DNA from: Eggerthellaceae bacterium
Lineage (GTDB): Bacteria > Actinomycetota > Coriobacteriia > Coriobacteriales > Eggerthellaceae
NCBI GenBank assembly: GCA_017533165.1
Contig: JAFXIM010000167.1
Location: 1-5,807, forward strand
Reading direction: 5' to 3'
Length of the DNA stretch: 5,807 nucleotides
The position numbers were made by a program, and so were the translations under genes. This document shows positions 1 to 5,545 of the stretch, piece by piece (position 1 is the stretch's first letter; each line of letters begins with the position of its first letter). Under the pieces are notes generated by a model. That model was not told where the DNA came from and searched no databases. It worked only from the letters and a program-made list of their open reading frames with translations.

Positions 1-1
1 C

Positions 2-502
2 ATCCCCAACAACCTGCTCCCCTATGTTGCGCAGGTTGCCGTGGGCAAGCTCGAGTGCGTGGGCGTGTTCGGCGACGACTACCCCACCCCCGACGGCACG
101 GGCGTGCGCGACTACATCCACGTGGTTGACTTGGCGCGCGGCCATGTGGCAGCACTCGACTGGATGGCCGGCCGCGTGGGCACGGGTGAGGCTATCGGCA
201 TCGGCTCCATCGCGGGCGAGACGGCTGAGGACGGCACCCGCCGCGGCGTTGGCATCTTCAATCTGGGTACGGGCAAGGGTTCGAGCGTTCTCGACGTTGT
301 GCGTGCTTTCGAGAAGGCCTGCGGCCACGAGATCCCCTACGCCATCAAGCCGCGTCGCGCAGGCGATATCGCCGAGAACTATGCGGCCTGCGACAAGGCT
401 CGCGACGAACTTGGCTGGGTTGCGGAATATGACCTTGAGCGTATGTGCGCAGACAGCTGGCGCTGGCAGTCCACCAACCCGGACGGTTACGCGACCGCTT
501 AA
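2..502 (+). CDS. galE: UDP-glucose 4-epimerase GalE, C-terminal part (5' end outside window)
   Basis: This cytosolic enzyme interconverts UDP-glucose and UDP-galactose in the Leloir pathway and supplies UDP-galactose for surface glycans. The visible 166 residues match the C-terminal part of the SDR-family epimerase: an IPNNLLPYV stretch at the left edge, then [20 protein letters not shown] with the substrate-side RDYIHV motif, [26 protein letters not shown], a [12 protein letters not shown] segment and a terminal [11 protein letters not shown]. These follow the E. coli protein nearly block by block. The frame is open from base 2, so the GTG at 41 is an internal valine and not a start. Odd point: about 24 extra residues (bases 173-244) sit between DWMAG and GVGIFNLG, where E. 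coli GalE has only a short link. It converges on the kinase gene with 63 bp between the stop codons. The family call is secure; other UDP-sugar epimerase specificities are possible but less likely. Confidence 0.95.
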   Translation: MPNNLLPYVAQVAVGKLECVGVFGDDYPTPDGTGVRDYIHVVDLARGHVAALDWMAGRVGTGEAIGIGSIAGETAEDGTRRGVGIFNLGTGKGSSVLDVVRAFEKACGHEIPYAIKPRRAGDIAENYAACDKARDELGWVAEYDLERMCADSWRWQSTNPDGYATA

Positions 503-554
503 GTTCGAAACGCTGGGGCGCAAGGCGGAAGCCCGACCTTCCTCAATTTGAGTT

Positions 555-583
555 GATCTTGCAGCTTAAGCTGCCCTTAGATC
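555..583. terminator. Palindrome in the convergent galE/kinase gap, possible bidirectional terminator
   Basis: A perfect 14-bp palindrome (gcagcttaagctgc, 561-574) lies at the junction of the two converging genes and contains the kinase stop codon. It is flanked by gatct (555-559) and agatc (579-583), which could lengthen the stem with a bulge. There is no clean T-run on either side, so a role as terminator rests on position and symmetry only. Confidence 0.3.
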
Positions 584-2752
584 GGGGCGCTCACCTTCTG
601 CATCCAAATCCTCGTCTTCCCAACGAGTGCGGTCAGCTACGCCCGCACTCGCGGCGGCAACTCCCGCAATGCCCGGCAAAAGCGAGCCCAAAAGGTCTGG
701 CACCGAGGGCAACCACAGGCTCGAGCCCGGCGACACGCCAGCGGCAACCACAGCGCCCGCCAGCAGCAGGGCCGCCGCAAACACAGCGCCCGCCACATCG
801 AAGGCCTTGCTACCACGAATGCAGAACAGGCTGTAGATCACCGCGGCCAGAATCCAGCTTGCAGCGATGCACCAGTTGGAGGTTTTCCCCAGCGCGGTCA
901 TGATAACGGCCGTAACATCCACGCCGGTGATGTCGGAATTGACGAGCAGGTTCCAGCCCATGATGTCGCCCGTGCCGAAGCCCGCGAACACGAAGGCCAA
1001 AAACACCGAGAACGCAGCCGAAGCAGCCGCCTTACCCACGGGCATGAGGCAACCCGCGGCAATGGGCGCCACCGCGGCAAAGCCGAAGGCGCCGCACACC
1101 GGGCCGCACAGGGCGACGGGAGCCTGCACCTTGTCGGTGCGACCGAGGAACCACCACCACGCGGCGGACGCCAACAGCACGCAGATGCCCAGGGCATAAC
1201 AGCCGTTGGCCAGAAGCGCGGCGGACAGCATGACGAAAGCCGCAAGCGCGCCTATGTGCGGAATGACCAGGGAAGCCGCAGCTACGGCAGCAAGCATGCC
1301 CCAAAACACCGGAGCTGCATCGGTGGCCAAGCCGAAGGCCGAACCTTCCGTCAGACATATGTTGGTAAGCGCGAACGCCGCCATGAAGACCGCAAGCAAC
1401 GCCGTTATCAGCCGGCCGAGCACCGAAGCGCTGCGATCGCCCAAGCGTTCCATCAGGGGAATAGCGGGCTGCTTAGGTTTGGGCGGTTCAGGCGCAGGCT
1501 CGGGTGGCTCCACTCCGCGCACCAGGTTCGCGAGCTCCTTTTTGCCCTTCTTTGTACTGCCGAGATAGGGCATGAGCTCATCGGCAAACTCGGCGACTGA
1601 AGGGTAGCGATCACTCGGCTCAAGGTCGAGTGCTTTGAATATGACGTCGTCGATACCCGGGTCCATGTCATCCCAACAAAGGCTTGGCAGCACGAGCTCT
1701 GCCTCCTCGATGGCTTCTTCGGCTTCGACTAGCGTGTCTCGGAAGAAGGGGTTGGATCCCGAGAGCATCTCGTAGGTCATCGCCGCCAGCGACCACTGAT
1801 CGGTACGTGCATCGAGCGGCTGCTGCCGCATCTGCTCGAGCGGCATGTAACCGATGGTGCCGCCGCCAGCCGTACCGTGCCCCGTTGCGTCAACGAGGGT
1901 CGCCAGGCCGAAGTCGGTTACCTTCACCACGCCCTTTTGGTTAACCATCACGTTATCGGGCTTGATATCGAGATGCAGGATCTCGCTGCCGTGCGCCACC
2001 TCGAGAGCGTGGGCAACCGAAGAGAAGATGGCCGCTATGGCGTCAAGCGTGAGAGCGTCTCCCGCTTCGTTGAGCACCTGCGTGAGGGTTTTGCCCTCGA
2101 CGTACTCCATGATGATGTAGGCCGTGTTTTCATGGAACTCGCATTCGTAGACGTGCACGATGTTGTCGTCCGAGATCTTGGCGACCATGCGCGCTTCCTG
2201 CAAGCCGGGGATGTGGTCAAAGGGGTCCTCGTCTTCGAAGGACTCCGAGGCTGGGGCGCTAGACGCGGGGGCGGAAGCGGCGCTTGCGGGGGCGCTAGAC
2301 GAACCGCCCGAAGCGGCCGACTTCGACGCAGAAGGTGCACCCGCCACGGCGCCAGCGAACTTCGATGGGCTCGCGTGTTTTCCCCTTGCCGCCTTCTTCG
2401 CGGGATGAAACACATCGAGGAATGACGGGTCATCGGGGTATACGGGCTCGTCGATATCAAGATCGAAATCGGGGATGTAACCCGAGCCGGCCTCGACTGC
2501 TTCAGAGCCGTCGTCGCGGCTGGAATCGTAGCCGTGATCGTAGTCGCCGAGCTCGCTTCCCATGCGAGCTTCCATGGCCATGAGGCGGGCACGGGCCACG
2601 TCGGATTCGCTTAGCTGAATGCGCTTGATCGCCACATCGCGACCGAGTTTGGTGTCATGCGCATGCAGGACAGTTGCATAGCCGCCCGAGCCGGCGGCCT
2701 TGATCACGCGGTACCGGTCGAGAATGAGCTGTGCGCCCTGCTGGCGTGCCAT
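566..2752 (-). CDS. Hanks-type Ser/Thr protein kinase with polytopic membrane C-terminus and a large N-lobe insertion
   Basis: Predicted membrane-anchored kinase that phosphorylates Ser/Thr on unknown proteins. Start chosen at ATG 2752 (728 aa) because AGGAGGT lies 10 nt upstream; an in-frame ATG at 2809 (747 aa) has only a weak AAGGG. In 728-aa numbering: glycine loop GSGGYATV 21-28; ATP-binding Lys43 in VAIK; catalytic loop HLDIKPDN 260-267 (Asp262, Lys264, Asn267); DFG 280-282; PLE in place of APE 304-306; TDQWSLA with the alpha-F Asp318; final-helix Arg382 in DRYPS. All catalytic residues are present, but HRD reads HLD, so it is a non-RD kinase. Between Lys43 and the NIVHVYE strand lie about 113 extra residues, first acidic, then Ala/Ser/Pro-rich. 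After a Pro-rich linker (about 414-433) come 8-9 hydrophobic segments from about 444 to 705 and an acidic tail. There is no PASTA or other extracellular sensor. It faces galE and is divergent from tRNA-Leu, so it appears monocistronic. Confidence 0.93.
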   Translation of the reverse strand: MARQQGAQLILDRYRVIKAAGSGGYATVLHAHDTKLGRDVAIKRIQLSESDVARARLMAMEARMGSELGDYDHGYDSSRDDGSEAVEAGSGYIPDFDLDIDEPVYPDDPSFLDVFHPAKKAARGKHASPSKFAGAVAGAPSASKSAASGGSSSAPASAASAPASSAPASESFEDEDPFDHIPGLQEARMVAKISDDNIVHVYECEFHENTAYIIMEYVEGKTLTQVLNEAGDALTLDAIAAIFSSVAHALEVAHGSEILHLDIKPDNVMVNQKGVVKVTDFGLATLVDATGHGTAGGGTIGYMPLEQMRQQPLDARTDQWSLAAMTYEMLSGSNPFFRDTLVEAEEAIEEAELVLPSLCWDDMDPGIDDVIFKALDLEPSDRYPSVAEFADELMPYLGSTKKGKKELANLVRGVEPPEPAPEPPKPKQPAIPLMERLGDRSASVLGRLITALLAVFMAAFALTNICLTEGSAFGLATDAAPVFWGMLAAVAAASLVIPHIGALAAFVMLSAALLANGCYALGICVLLASAAWWWFLGRTDKVQAPVALCGPVCGAFGFAAVAPIAAGCLMPVGKAAASAAFSVFLAFVFAGFGTGDIMGWNLLVNSDITGVDVTAVIMTALGKTSNWCIAASWILAAVIYSLFCIRGSKAFDVAGAVFAAALLLAGAVVAAGVSPGSSLWLPSVPDLLGSLLPGIAGVAAASAGVADRTRWEDEDLDAEGERPDLRAA

Positions 2753-2762
2753 ATGCCTGTCG

Positions 2763-2769
2763 ACCTCCT
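2763..2769 (-). promoter_or_regulatory. Shine-Dalgarno site that fixes the kinase start at 2752
   Basis: AGGAGGT on the minus strand, 10 nt before ATG 2752. It falls inside the longer reading that would begin at 2809, so the 19-residue extension is probably untranslated leader. Confidence 0.65.
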
Positions 2770-2855
2770 GTTGCTCGGCGTGATTGTCCTTGGCCTTGAC
2801 TGCTTCCATGCGCGGCCCTTAATACGATAGCCGCGCTGCGCATTGCATCCTTGCC

Positions 2856-2864
2856 ATACTAGCA
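2856..2864 (-). promoter_or_regulatory. Possible extended -10 promoter of the kinase gene
   Basis: Minus strand reads TGC followed by TAGTAT, an extended -10 (TGn plus hexamer); the hexamer is 2856-2861. No convincing -35 is seen at 16-18 bp. Transcription would begin near 2849, about 97 nt before ATG 2752. The rest of 2865-2959 shows short GC-rich direct repeats (agctcgg twice near 2890-2912) and nothing coding. Confidence 0.3.
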
Positions 2865-2959
2865 CACGCCCTGCGTAGCACGAGGCAAGCTCGGGATCCA
2901 GCTCGGCGCAGGCGGCGGCGCAGCCGAAAGAAATTAATCTTCGCGGCAAAAAATACCCC

Positions 2960-2988
2960 TTGCGCGGGTAAGTGAGCTAGGGTATGAT
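2960..2988 (+). promoter_or_regulatory. Promoter of tRNA-Leu
   Basis: TTGCGC (2960-2965), exactly 17 bp, then TATGAT (2983-2988): a housekeeping sigma-type promoter with a good -10 and a half-matching -35. Transcription should begin near 2995, leaving a leader of about 26 nt before the mature tRNA. The inverted repeat gctgac-gct-gtcagc (2990-3004) covers the start point. Confidence 0.65.
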
Positions 2989-3020
2989 AGCTGACGCTGT
3001 CAGCGTAGTTGGCACCAAGT

Positions 3021-3107
3021 GCGGGTGTGGCGGAATTGGCAGACGCGTACGGTTCAGGTCCGTATGGGGGCGACCCCGTGAAGGTTCAAGTCCTTTCACC
3101 CGCACCA
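3021..3107 (+). tRNA. tRNA-Leu(CAG)
   Basis: Class II tRNA of 87 nt including an encoded CCA. Acceptor stem gcgggtg pairs with cacccgc (3097-3103), discriminator A. Anticodon stem tacgg/ccgta (3048-3052, 3060-3064) holds loop ttcaggt with anticodon CAG at 3055-3057, which reads CUG leucine codons. A long variable arm gggg-cga-cccc and a T-arm with loop ttcaagt complete the fold. Every stem pairs, and the long variable arm together with CAG makes the leucine call firm. Confidence 0.97.
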
Positions 3108-3114
3108 CTTTTCA

Positions 3115-3144
3115 AGAAGACGCCTCCGGGCGTTTTTTGTTTTT
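3115..3144 (+). terminator. Intrinsic terminator after tRNA-Leu
   Basis: Stem acgcc (3120-3124), loop tccg, stem ggcgt (3129-3133), with the upstream aag able to add A-U and G-U pairs. A six-T run follows, then gttttt. It begins 8 nt after the CCA end and separates the tRNA from the promoter of the next gene. Confidence 0.85.
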
Positions 3145-3153
3145 CGAGCTTGC

Positions 3154-3182
3154 TTTTCGCTGGAAGCTAAGCAGCCTATAAT
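3154..3182 (+). promoter_or_regulatory. Promoter of the DUF2207-like gene
   Basis: Perfect TATAAT at 3177-3182. The -35 is weak: TTTTCG at 17 bp, or TTGCTT at a too-long 21 bp. Transcription would begin near 3189, giving a leader of about 45 nt that includes the inverted repeat acgcgc-g-gcgcgt (3195-3207), a possible operator site. Confidence 0.55.
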
Positions 3183-3220
3183 GGGTGCGACCCGACGCGC
3201 GGCGCGTTGAACACACATCG

Positions 3221-3225
3221 GGAGG
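3221..3225 (+). promoter_or_regulatory. Shine-Dalgarno site that fixes the start at 3234
   Basis: GGAGG followed by 8 nt and ATG 3234. An upstream in-frame TTG at 3207 would place this site inside the coding region and has no site of its own, so 3234 is preferred. Confidence 0.75.
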
Positions 3226-3233
3226 GTGGCGCC

Positions 3234-4577
3234 ATGAGCCAGAAAGCGCAGCATCGTTTGCTCGTTCTGGTGTCCTGCGCGCTCATTCTTGCACTTGGCA
3301 TCCTCGTTGGTGCGCGATCAAACGCCAGCCTGCAAGGACGTAAGCGATCAGCAGTGGCAGAGTCGCTTCCTAACTTCGACGGCGGAGTGCTCCTCCTCAG
3401 CGCGGTTCTCATTCTGCTGGCAGGCCTTCTCTATTGGGCTTTCGGACGCAAACGCAAGGCATCCTTCAACGAACCCCTCTGGCCCACAGCACCTGAACCG
3501 AACTTGCAACCAGCCGTCTTAGGCCGACTGCTGCGCGATAACGCCCTCGACGCCGACGACATCACAGTGACGCTGCTCTACCTTGCGCAGCATAAGTGCG
3601 TGCGCATCACGCCCGGCATGCGCGCGGACGCAACAGGGGCGCCAGCGCAAGACTACCTACTCGAACGTCTCGTGCCCGAAGACCCCGCCAACCCCATTGA
3701 GCGAGCAACGCTCAACCTGATGTTCGACCTCATCGAGCCAGGCTCCCGGTCGATATGGCTAAGCGACGTTCACCGCTACGGCCGCAATCACTTCAACGAG
3801 TTCACCCAGGCGGTGGCTTCTTGGCAGCAAACGCTCACGCTCGAGGTCAAGCGCCTTGGTCTTTTCGACCGCGCAAGCAAAGGTCTTCGCCTCGCAACCA
3901 TGATCGCCTCGTTCGCGCTTCTGATCAGCGGCGGGCTCCTACTTCTTGCCACCCACAGCCTCATCCCCCTGATCAGCCTAGTATTGACCGCCCTAGCATA
4001 CGGCCTGCTCTCAAGATGCATGGGTCGCCCGTCCCAGCGGGGCGTCGAGATTATCGCGCGCGCCGATGCCTTGCGCTGCTGGCTCTCGCAGCTCAACGAG
4101 ACCGAGGCGAAAAAACTGACAGTGCAAGAGTGGGCTGAACTTGCCCCTTACGCCTTTGTCCTTGGCGCGGCAAGTGACACGATTGACGCCTTGTCCGAGC
4201 TGGCGCCGTGCTTGCTAAAGACCCCACATGATTTTCAAGGCAATGGGGAAGGCGAACGCGAAGGCGACTCAGTCAACGGCGAAGACCGGATTGAAGGCTG
4301 CGAAGAGGGAGAAAGCGAAGGCGAGCCAGAAAACAAGCTTGCTCCCTGGGCGCTTTGGTACAGCGAAACCCAAGCCGAGCAGGCAGGAGCCGCCCACTTC
4401 GCCCGCGCGGCCAGCTCATGCATTGCAGGTACCGCCTTCGCAGCAGCAGCAACCGATGCGAGTGCTCGCATGCGCGCCCTTAACAACCCGGTGCAGGGAG
4501 CCCTCAGCGGAGGCGGCATCCCCGACGTTGGCGGCTTGGGCGCCGGCGCCACACCGCATATCGCCAAAATGCGCTAA
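3234..4577 (+). CDS. Membrane protein resembling the C-terminal half of DUF2207 (YciQ-type) proteins
   Basis: Function unknown. The 447-residue product has four hydrophobic segments: about 8-27 (signal anchor), 50-70, 219-240 and 241-262. The cytoplasmic stretch 82-215 carries DUF2207-like features: PAVLGRLLRDNALDADDITVTLLYLAQHKCVRI, shown here as two blocks PAVLGRLL (93-100) and DADDITVTLLYLAQHK (106-121), then a later ERATLNLMFDLI block. After the second membrane pair come RADALRCWL (276-284), WAELAPYAFVLG (300-311) and APWALWY (370-376), which match the PYA-LG and WY landmarks of that family, and a Gly-rich tail SGGGIPDVGGLGAG. Typical family members begin with a long extracellular DUF2207 domain; here only about 20 residues separate the first two membrane segments, so that domain is missing. 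A Glu/Gly-rich low-complexity stretch (335-368) interrupts the C-terminal part. The family assignment is by motif recognition; no activity is claimed. A small ORF follows 25 bp downstream, probably co-transcribed. Confidence 0.85.
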   Translation: MSQKAQHRLLVLVSCALILALGILVGARSNASLQGRKRSAVAESLPNFDGGVLLLSAVLILLAGLLYWAFGRKRKASFNEPLWPTAPEPNLQPAVLGRLLRDNALDADDITVTLLYLAQHKCVRITPGMRADATGAPAQDYLLERLVPEDPANPIERATLNLMFDLIEPGSRSIWLSDVHRYGRNHFNEFTQAVASWQQTLTLEVKRLGLFDRASKGLRLATMIASFALLISGGLLLLATHSLIPLISLVLTALAYGLLSRCMGRPSQRGVEIIARADALRCWLSQLNETEAKKLTVQEWAELAPYAFVLGAASDTIDALSELAPCLLKTPHDFQGNGEGEREGDSVNGEDRIEGCEEGESEGEPENKLAPWALWYSETQAEQAGAAHFARAASSCIAGTAFAAAATDASARMRALNNPVQGALSGGGIPDVGGLGAGATPHIAKMR

Positions 4578-4591
4578 GCGCACTTCGAGCC

Positions 4592-4596
4592 AGGAG
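4592..4596 (+). promoter_or_regulatory. Shine-Dalgarno site for the small ORF at 4603
   Basis: AGGAG with 6 nt to ATG 4603. Good spacing and match argue that translation really starts here, even though the reading frame that follows looks broken. Confidence 0.65.
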
Positions 4597-4602
4597 AATT
4601 CG

Positions 4603-4881
4603 ATGACCGACCTTAACGCCTACTTGAGCAAACGAGGCATCAGCGCACAGCAAATGGAAGCCGCACGCAAGCACACCAAAGCCATCATTGAAAGGCCGCC
4701 GAAAGCAGCATGCAGGAGGTATTCGAAGCACTCGCACGGGATCCTCGCGTTTTTGCCCCTAAAACGCAAAACAGGTCAGTGCCAAATAATTTTCAAAATA
4801 AAATTGGACCAAAATTGGACCAAAACGGCTAATTTACAGCCCCTAAAACGCAAAACAGGCCAGCGCAAAAATGGCCGCTGA
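4603..4881 (+). CDS. Small hypothetical ORF, probably frameshifted
   Basis: Not recognised. As read it gives 92 residues starting MTDLNAYLSKRGISAQQMEA. The first 30 residues look like a genuine helical protein and recall the N-termini of small HTH antitoxin-type proteins, but no HTH follows. After Glu30 (4690-4692) the frame turns to codons unlike the neighbours (agg agg, Cys-Arg-Arg-Tyr) and runs through intergenic repeats, giving LKRKTGQ twice. In another frame, 4695-4832, the sequence reads AAESSMQEVFEALARDPRVF with codons that fit the genome, ending at TAA 4830-4832. Adding one A at 4690-4693 would join both parts as ...IIEKAAESSMQEVFEAL... in a protein of about 76 residues. A one-base deletion, or a sequencing error, is the simplest reading. 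Strong ribosome binding site; 25 bp after the DUF2207-like gene, so likely the distal gene of that operon. Confidence 0.5.
   Translation: MTDLNAYLSKRGISAQQMEAARKHTKAIIERPPKAACRRYSKHSHGILAFLPLKRKTGQCQIIFKIKLDQNWTKTANLQPLKRKTGQRKNGR
4755..4867. repeat. Pair of direct repeats, 84 bp apart
   Basis: Identical 21-bp units at 4755-4775 and 4839-4859, both beginning gcccctaaaacgcaaaac. Similarity continues to 4783 and 4867 with three mismatches. The second copy contains the U-tract and 3' arm of the tRNA-Arg terminator; the first copy repeats that half alone. Confidence 0.85.
4800..4821. repeat. Tandem repeat, two copies of aaaattggacc
   Basis: Two perfect 11-bp units (4800-4810, 4811-4821) followed by a partial third (aaaa). 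They sit in an A/T-rich patch between the direct repeats, in contrast to the GC-rich surroundings. Confidence 0.85.
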
Positions 4882-4884
4882 CCT
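4845..4884 (-). terminator. Intrinsic terminator of tRNA-Arg
   Basis: On the minus strand AGGTCAGCG (4884-4876) and CGCTGGCCT (4865-4857) form nine pairs, one of them G-U, around a 10-nt loop. GTTTTGCGTTTT follows, an interrupted U-tract. It starts 12 nt after the tRNA CCA end and has no T-run in the other direction, so it serves the minus strand. Confidence 0.75.
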
Positions 4885-4896
4885 GCGAGAACTCAA

Positions 4897-4972
4897 TGGC
4901 GCCCCCGAGAGGACTCGAACCTCCGACGCACGGTTTAGGAAACCGACGCTCTATCCGCTGAGCTACGGGGGC
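4897..4972 (-). tRNA. tRNA-Arg(CCT)
   Basis: 76 nt including an encoded CCA (tgg at 4897-4899 on the plus strand). Acceptor GCCCCCG pairs with CGGGGGC, discriminator G. The D-arm is GCTC/GAGC, the anticodon loop TTCCTAA with anticodon CCT (plus-strand agg, 4937-4939), and the T-arm GGAGG-TTCGAGT-CCTCT. CCT reads AGG arginine codons. One U-U mismatch is seen at the base of the anticodon stem (27-43); all other stems pair. Confidence 0.97.
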
Positions 4973-5022
4973 GGATATCCTGCTGCTCCGTCGCGCCAAT
5001 GCACCTCGAAACAGCACCAGCC

Positions 5023-5031
5023 ATTGTATCA
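5023..5031 (-). promoter_or_regulatory. Extended -10 promoter for tRNA-Arg
   Basis: Minus strand reads TGA then TACAAT (hexamer 5023-5028): an extended -10. No good -35 is found at 16-18 bp, which fits an extended -10 promoter. Transcription would begin near 5016, about 44 nt before the tRNA. It lies just past the stop of the HD-domain gene, so the tRNA may also receive read-through. Confidence 0.5.
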
Positions 5032-5042
5032 CTATTGCTCAC

Positions 5043-5540
5043 CTATGGAGCTTTCATCACGCGCATTGGGAGGTTCCCGCGAGCGCAGCAGGACGCATCA
5101 CCGCACGTTCTCAAGCATGCCTTAGCCGCAGCGTACTTCTCCCGAAGGCGAGCGCGCGTCTCCTCGGACAGGCCCTCGCACGCCGCCATCCTGGCCTCGT
5201 CCGAGTTGTGCTGCAGATCGGCAAGCTTCACGCGCCGCGCAATGGGGTTGCCCGCCAAAGCAGCCACGTAATCCAAATAATCCTCGCCCTCAACATGCGT
5301 AAGCAAGCGCAAAGCCTCAATCACCTCAGCCGGAAACTCCGCCGCCAGGTCATCAAGACTCACCGACGTGTCCTCCGCAACGTCATGCAGCAGGGCAACG
5401 CACACGGAAAGCTCGTCATCCATCTGCTCAGCCAAATGGAAGGGGTGGAACACGTACGGATCCCCGCCCTTGTCAACCTGACCAGCATGGGCGTCGTAGG
5501 CGATGCGCAGCGCCCTTTTCGTAAGCGGAGTGTAGATCAT
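5043..5540 (-). CDS. Stand-alone HD-domain hydrolase of the RelA/SpoT (small alarmone hydrolase-like) type
   Basis: 165-residue cytosolic protein made almost wholly of one HD domain like the hydrolase domain of RelA/SpoT enzymes. Motifs in order: HAGQVDKGGDPYVFHP with metal ligand His32; LLHDVAEDT (50-58) with His52-Asp53 and Glu56-Asp57; a TH-type helix end at 81-82; and VKLADLQHN (104-112) with Asp108 as the last metal ligand and Asn112 matching the KLAD-x-x-HN signature. No synthetase, TGS or ACT domain follows, so it resembles small alarmone hydrolases (Mesh1-like), which remove the 3'-pyrophosphate of (p)ppGpp. Other nucleotides, such as NADPH, are possible substrates for such proteins. 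The last 25 residues (several Cys, basic) are not part of the domain. ATG 5540 lies 5 bp after the shikimate kinase stop and lacks a clear Shine-Dalgarno site, suggesting translational coupling. Domain call firm; substrate inferred. Confidence 0.88.
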   Translation of the reverse strand: MIYTPLTKRALRIAYDAHAGQVDKGGDPYVFHPFHLAEQMDDELSVCVALLHDVAEDTSVSLDDLAAEFPAEVIEALRLLTHVEGEDYLDYVAALAGNPIARRVKLADLQHNSDEARMAACEGLSEETRARLREKYAAAKACLRTCGDASCCARGNLPMRVMKAP

Positions 5541-5545
5541 TTCTG

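Noticed and set aside
24..551. Alternative plus-strand frame over galE
   Set aside because: The +1 frame of a well-matched GalE; its product is Ala/Arg/Thr-rich with no family features.
1206..2425. Several plus-strand open frames (1206-1568, 1684-1944, 1877-2425) opposite the kinase gene
   Set aside because: They are antisense to a gene with clear kinase motifs, have low-complexity or Arg/Ala-rich products without recognisable domains, and arise from GC-rich codon bias.
2984..3181. Open frame across tRNA-Leu
   Set aside because: It runs through a complete tRNA and its terminator and has no ribosome binding site.
3207..3233. TTG start for the DUF2207-like gene
   Set aside because: The strong GGAGG lies after it with ideal spacing to ATG 3234, and the TTG lies within the inverted repeat of the leader.
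4690..4700. Programmed ribosomal frameshift in the small ORF
   Set aside because: No X-XXY-YYZ slippery heptamer and no evident downstream stem-loop at the right distance; a base deletion is simpler.
4747..4767. Inverted repeat gcgtttt-tgcccct-aaaacgc as a plus-strand terminator
   Set aside because: Low-GC stem with no T-run after it; the arms are explained by the repeat unit and the U-tract of the minus-strand terminator.
4897..4972. tRNA-Arg as an integration (att) site
   Set aside because: I found no second copy of the tRNA 3' end in the window and no integrase or phage gene nearby.
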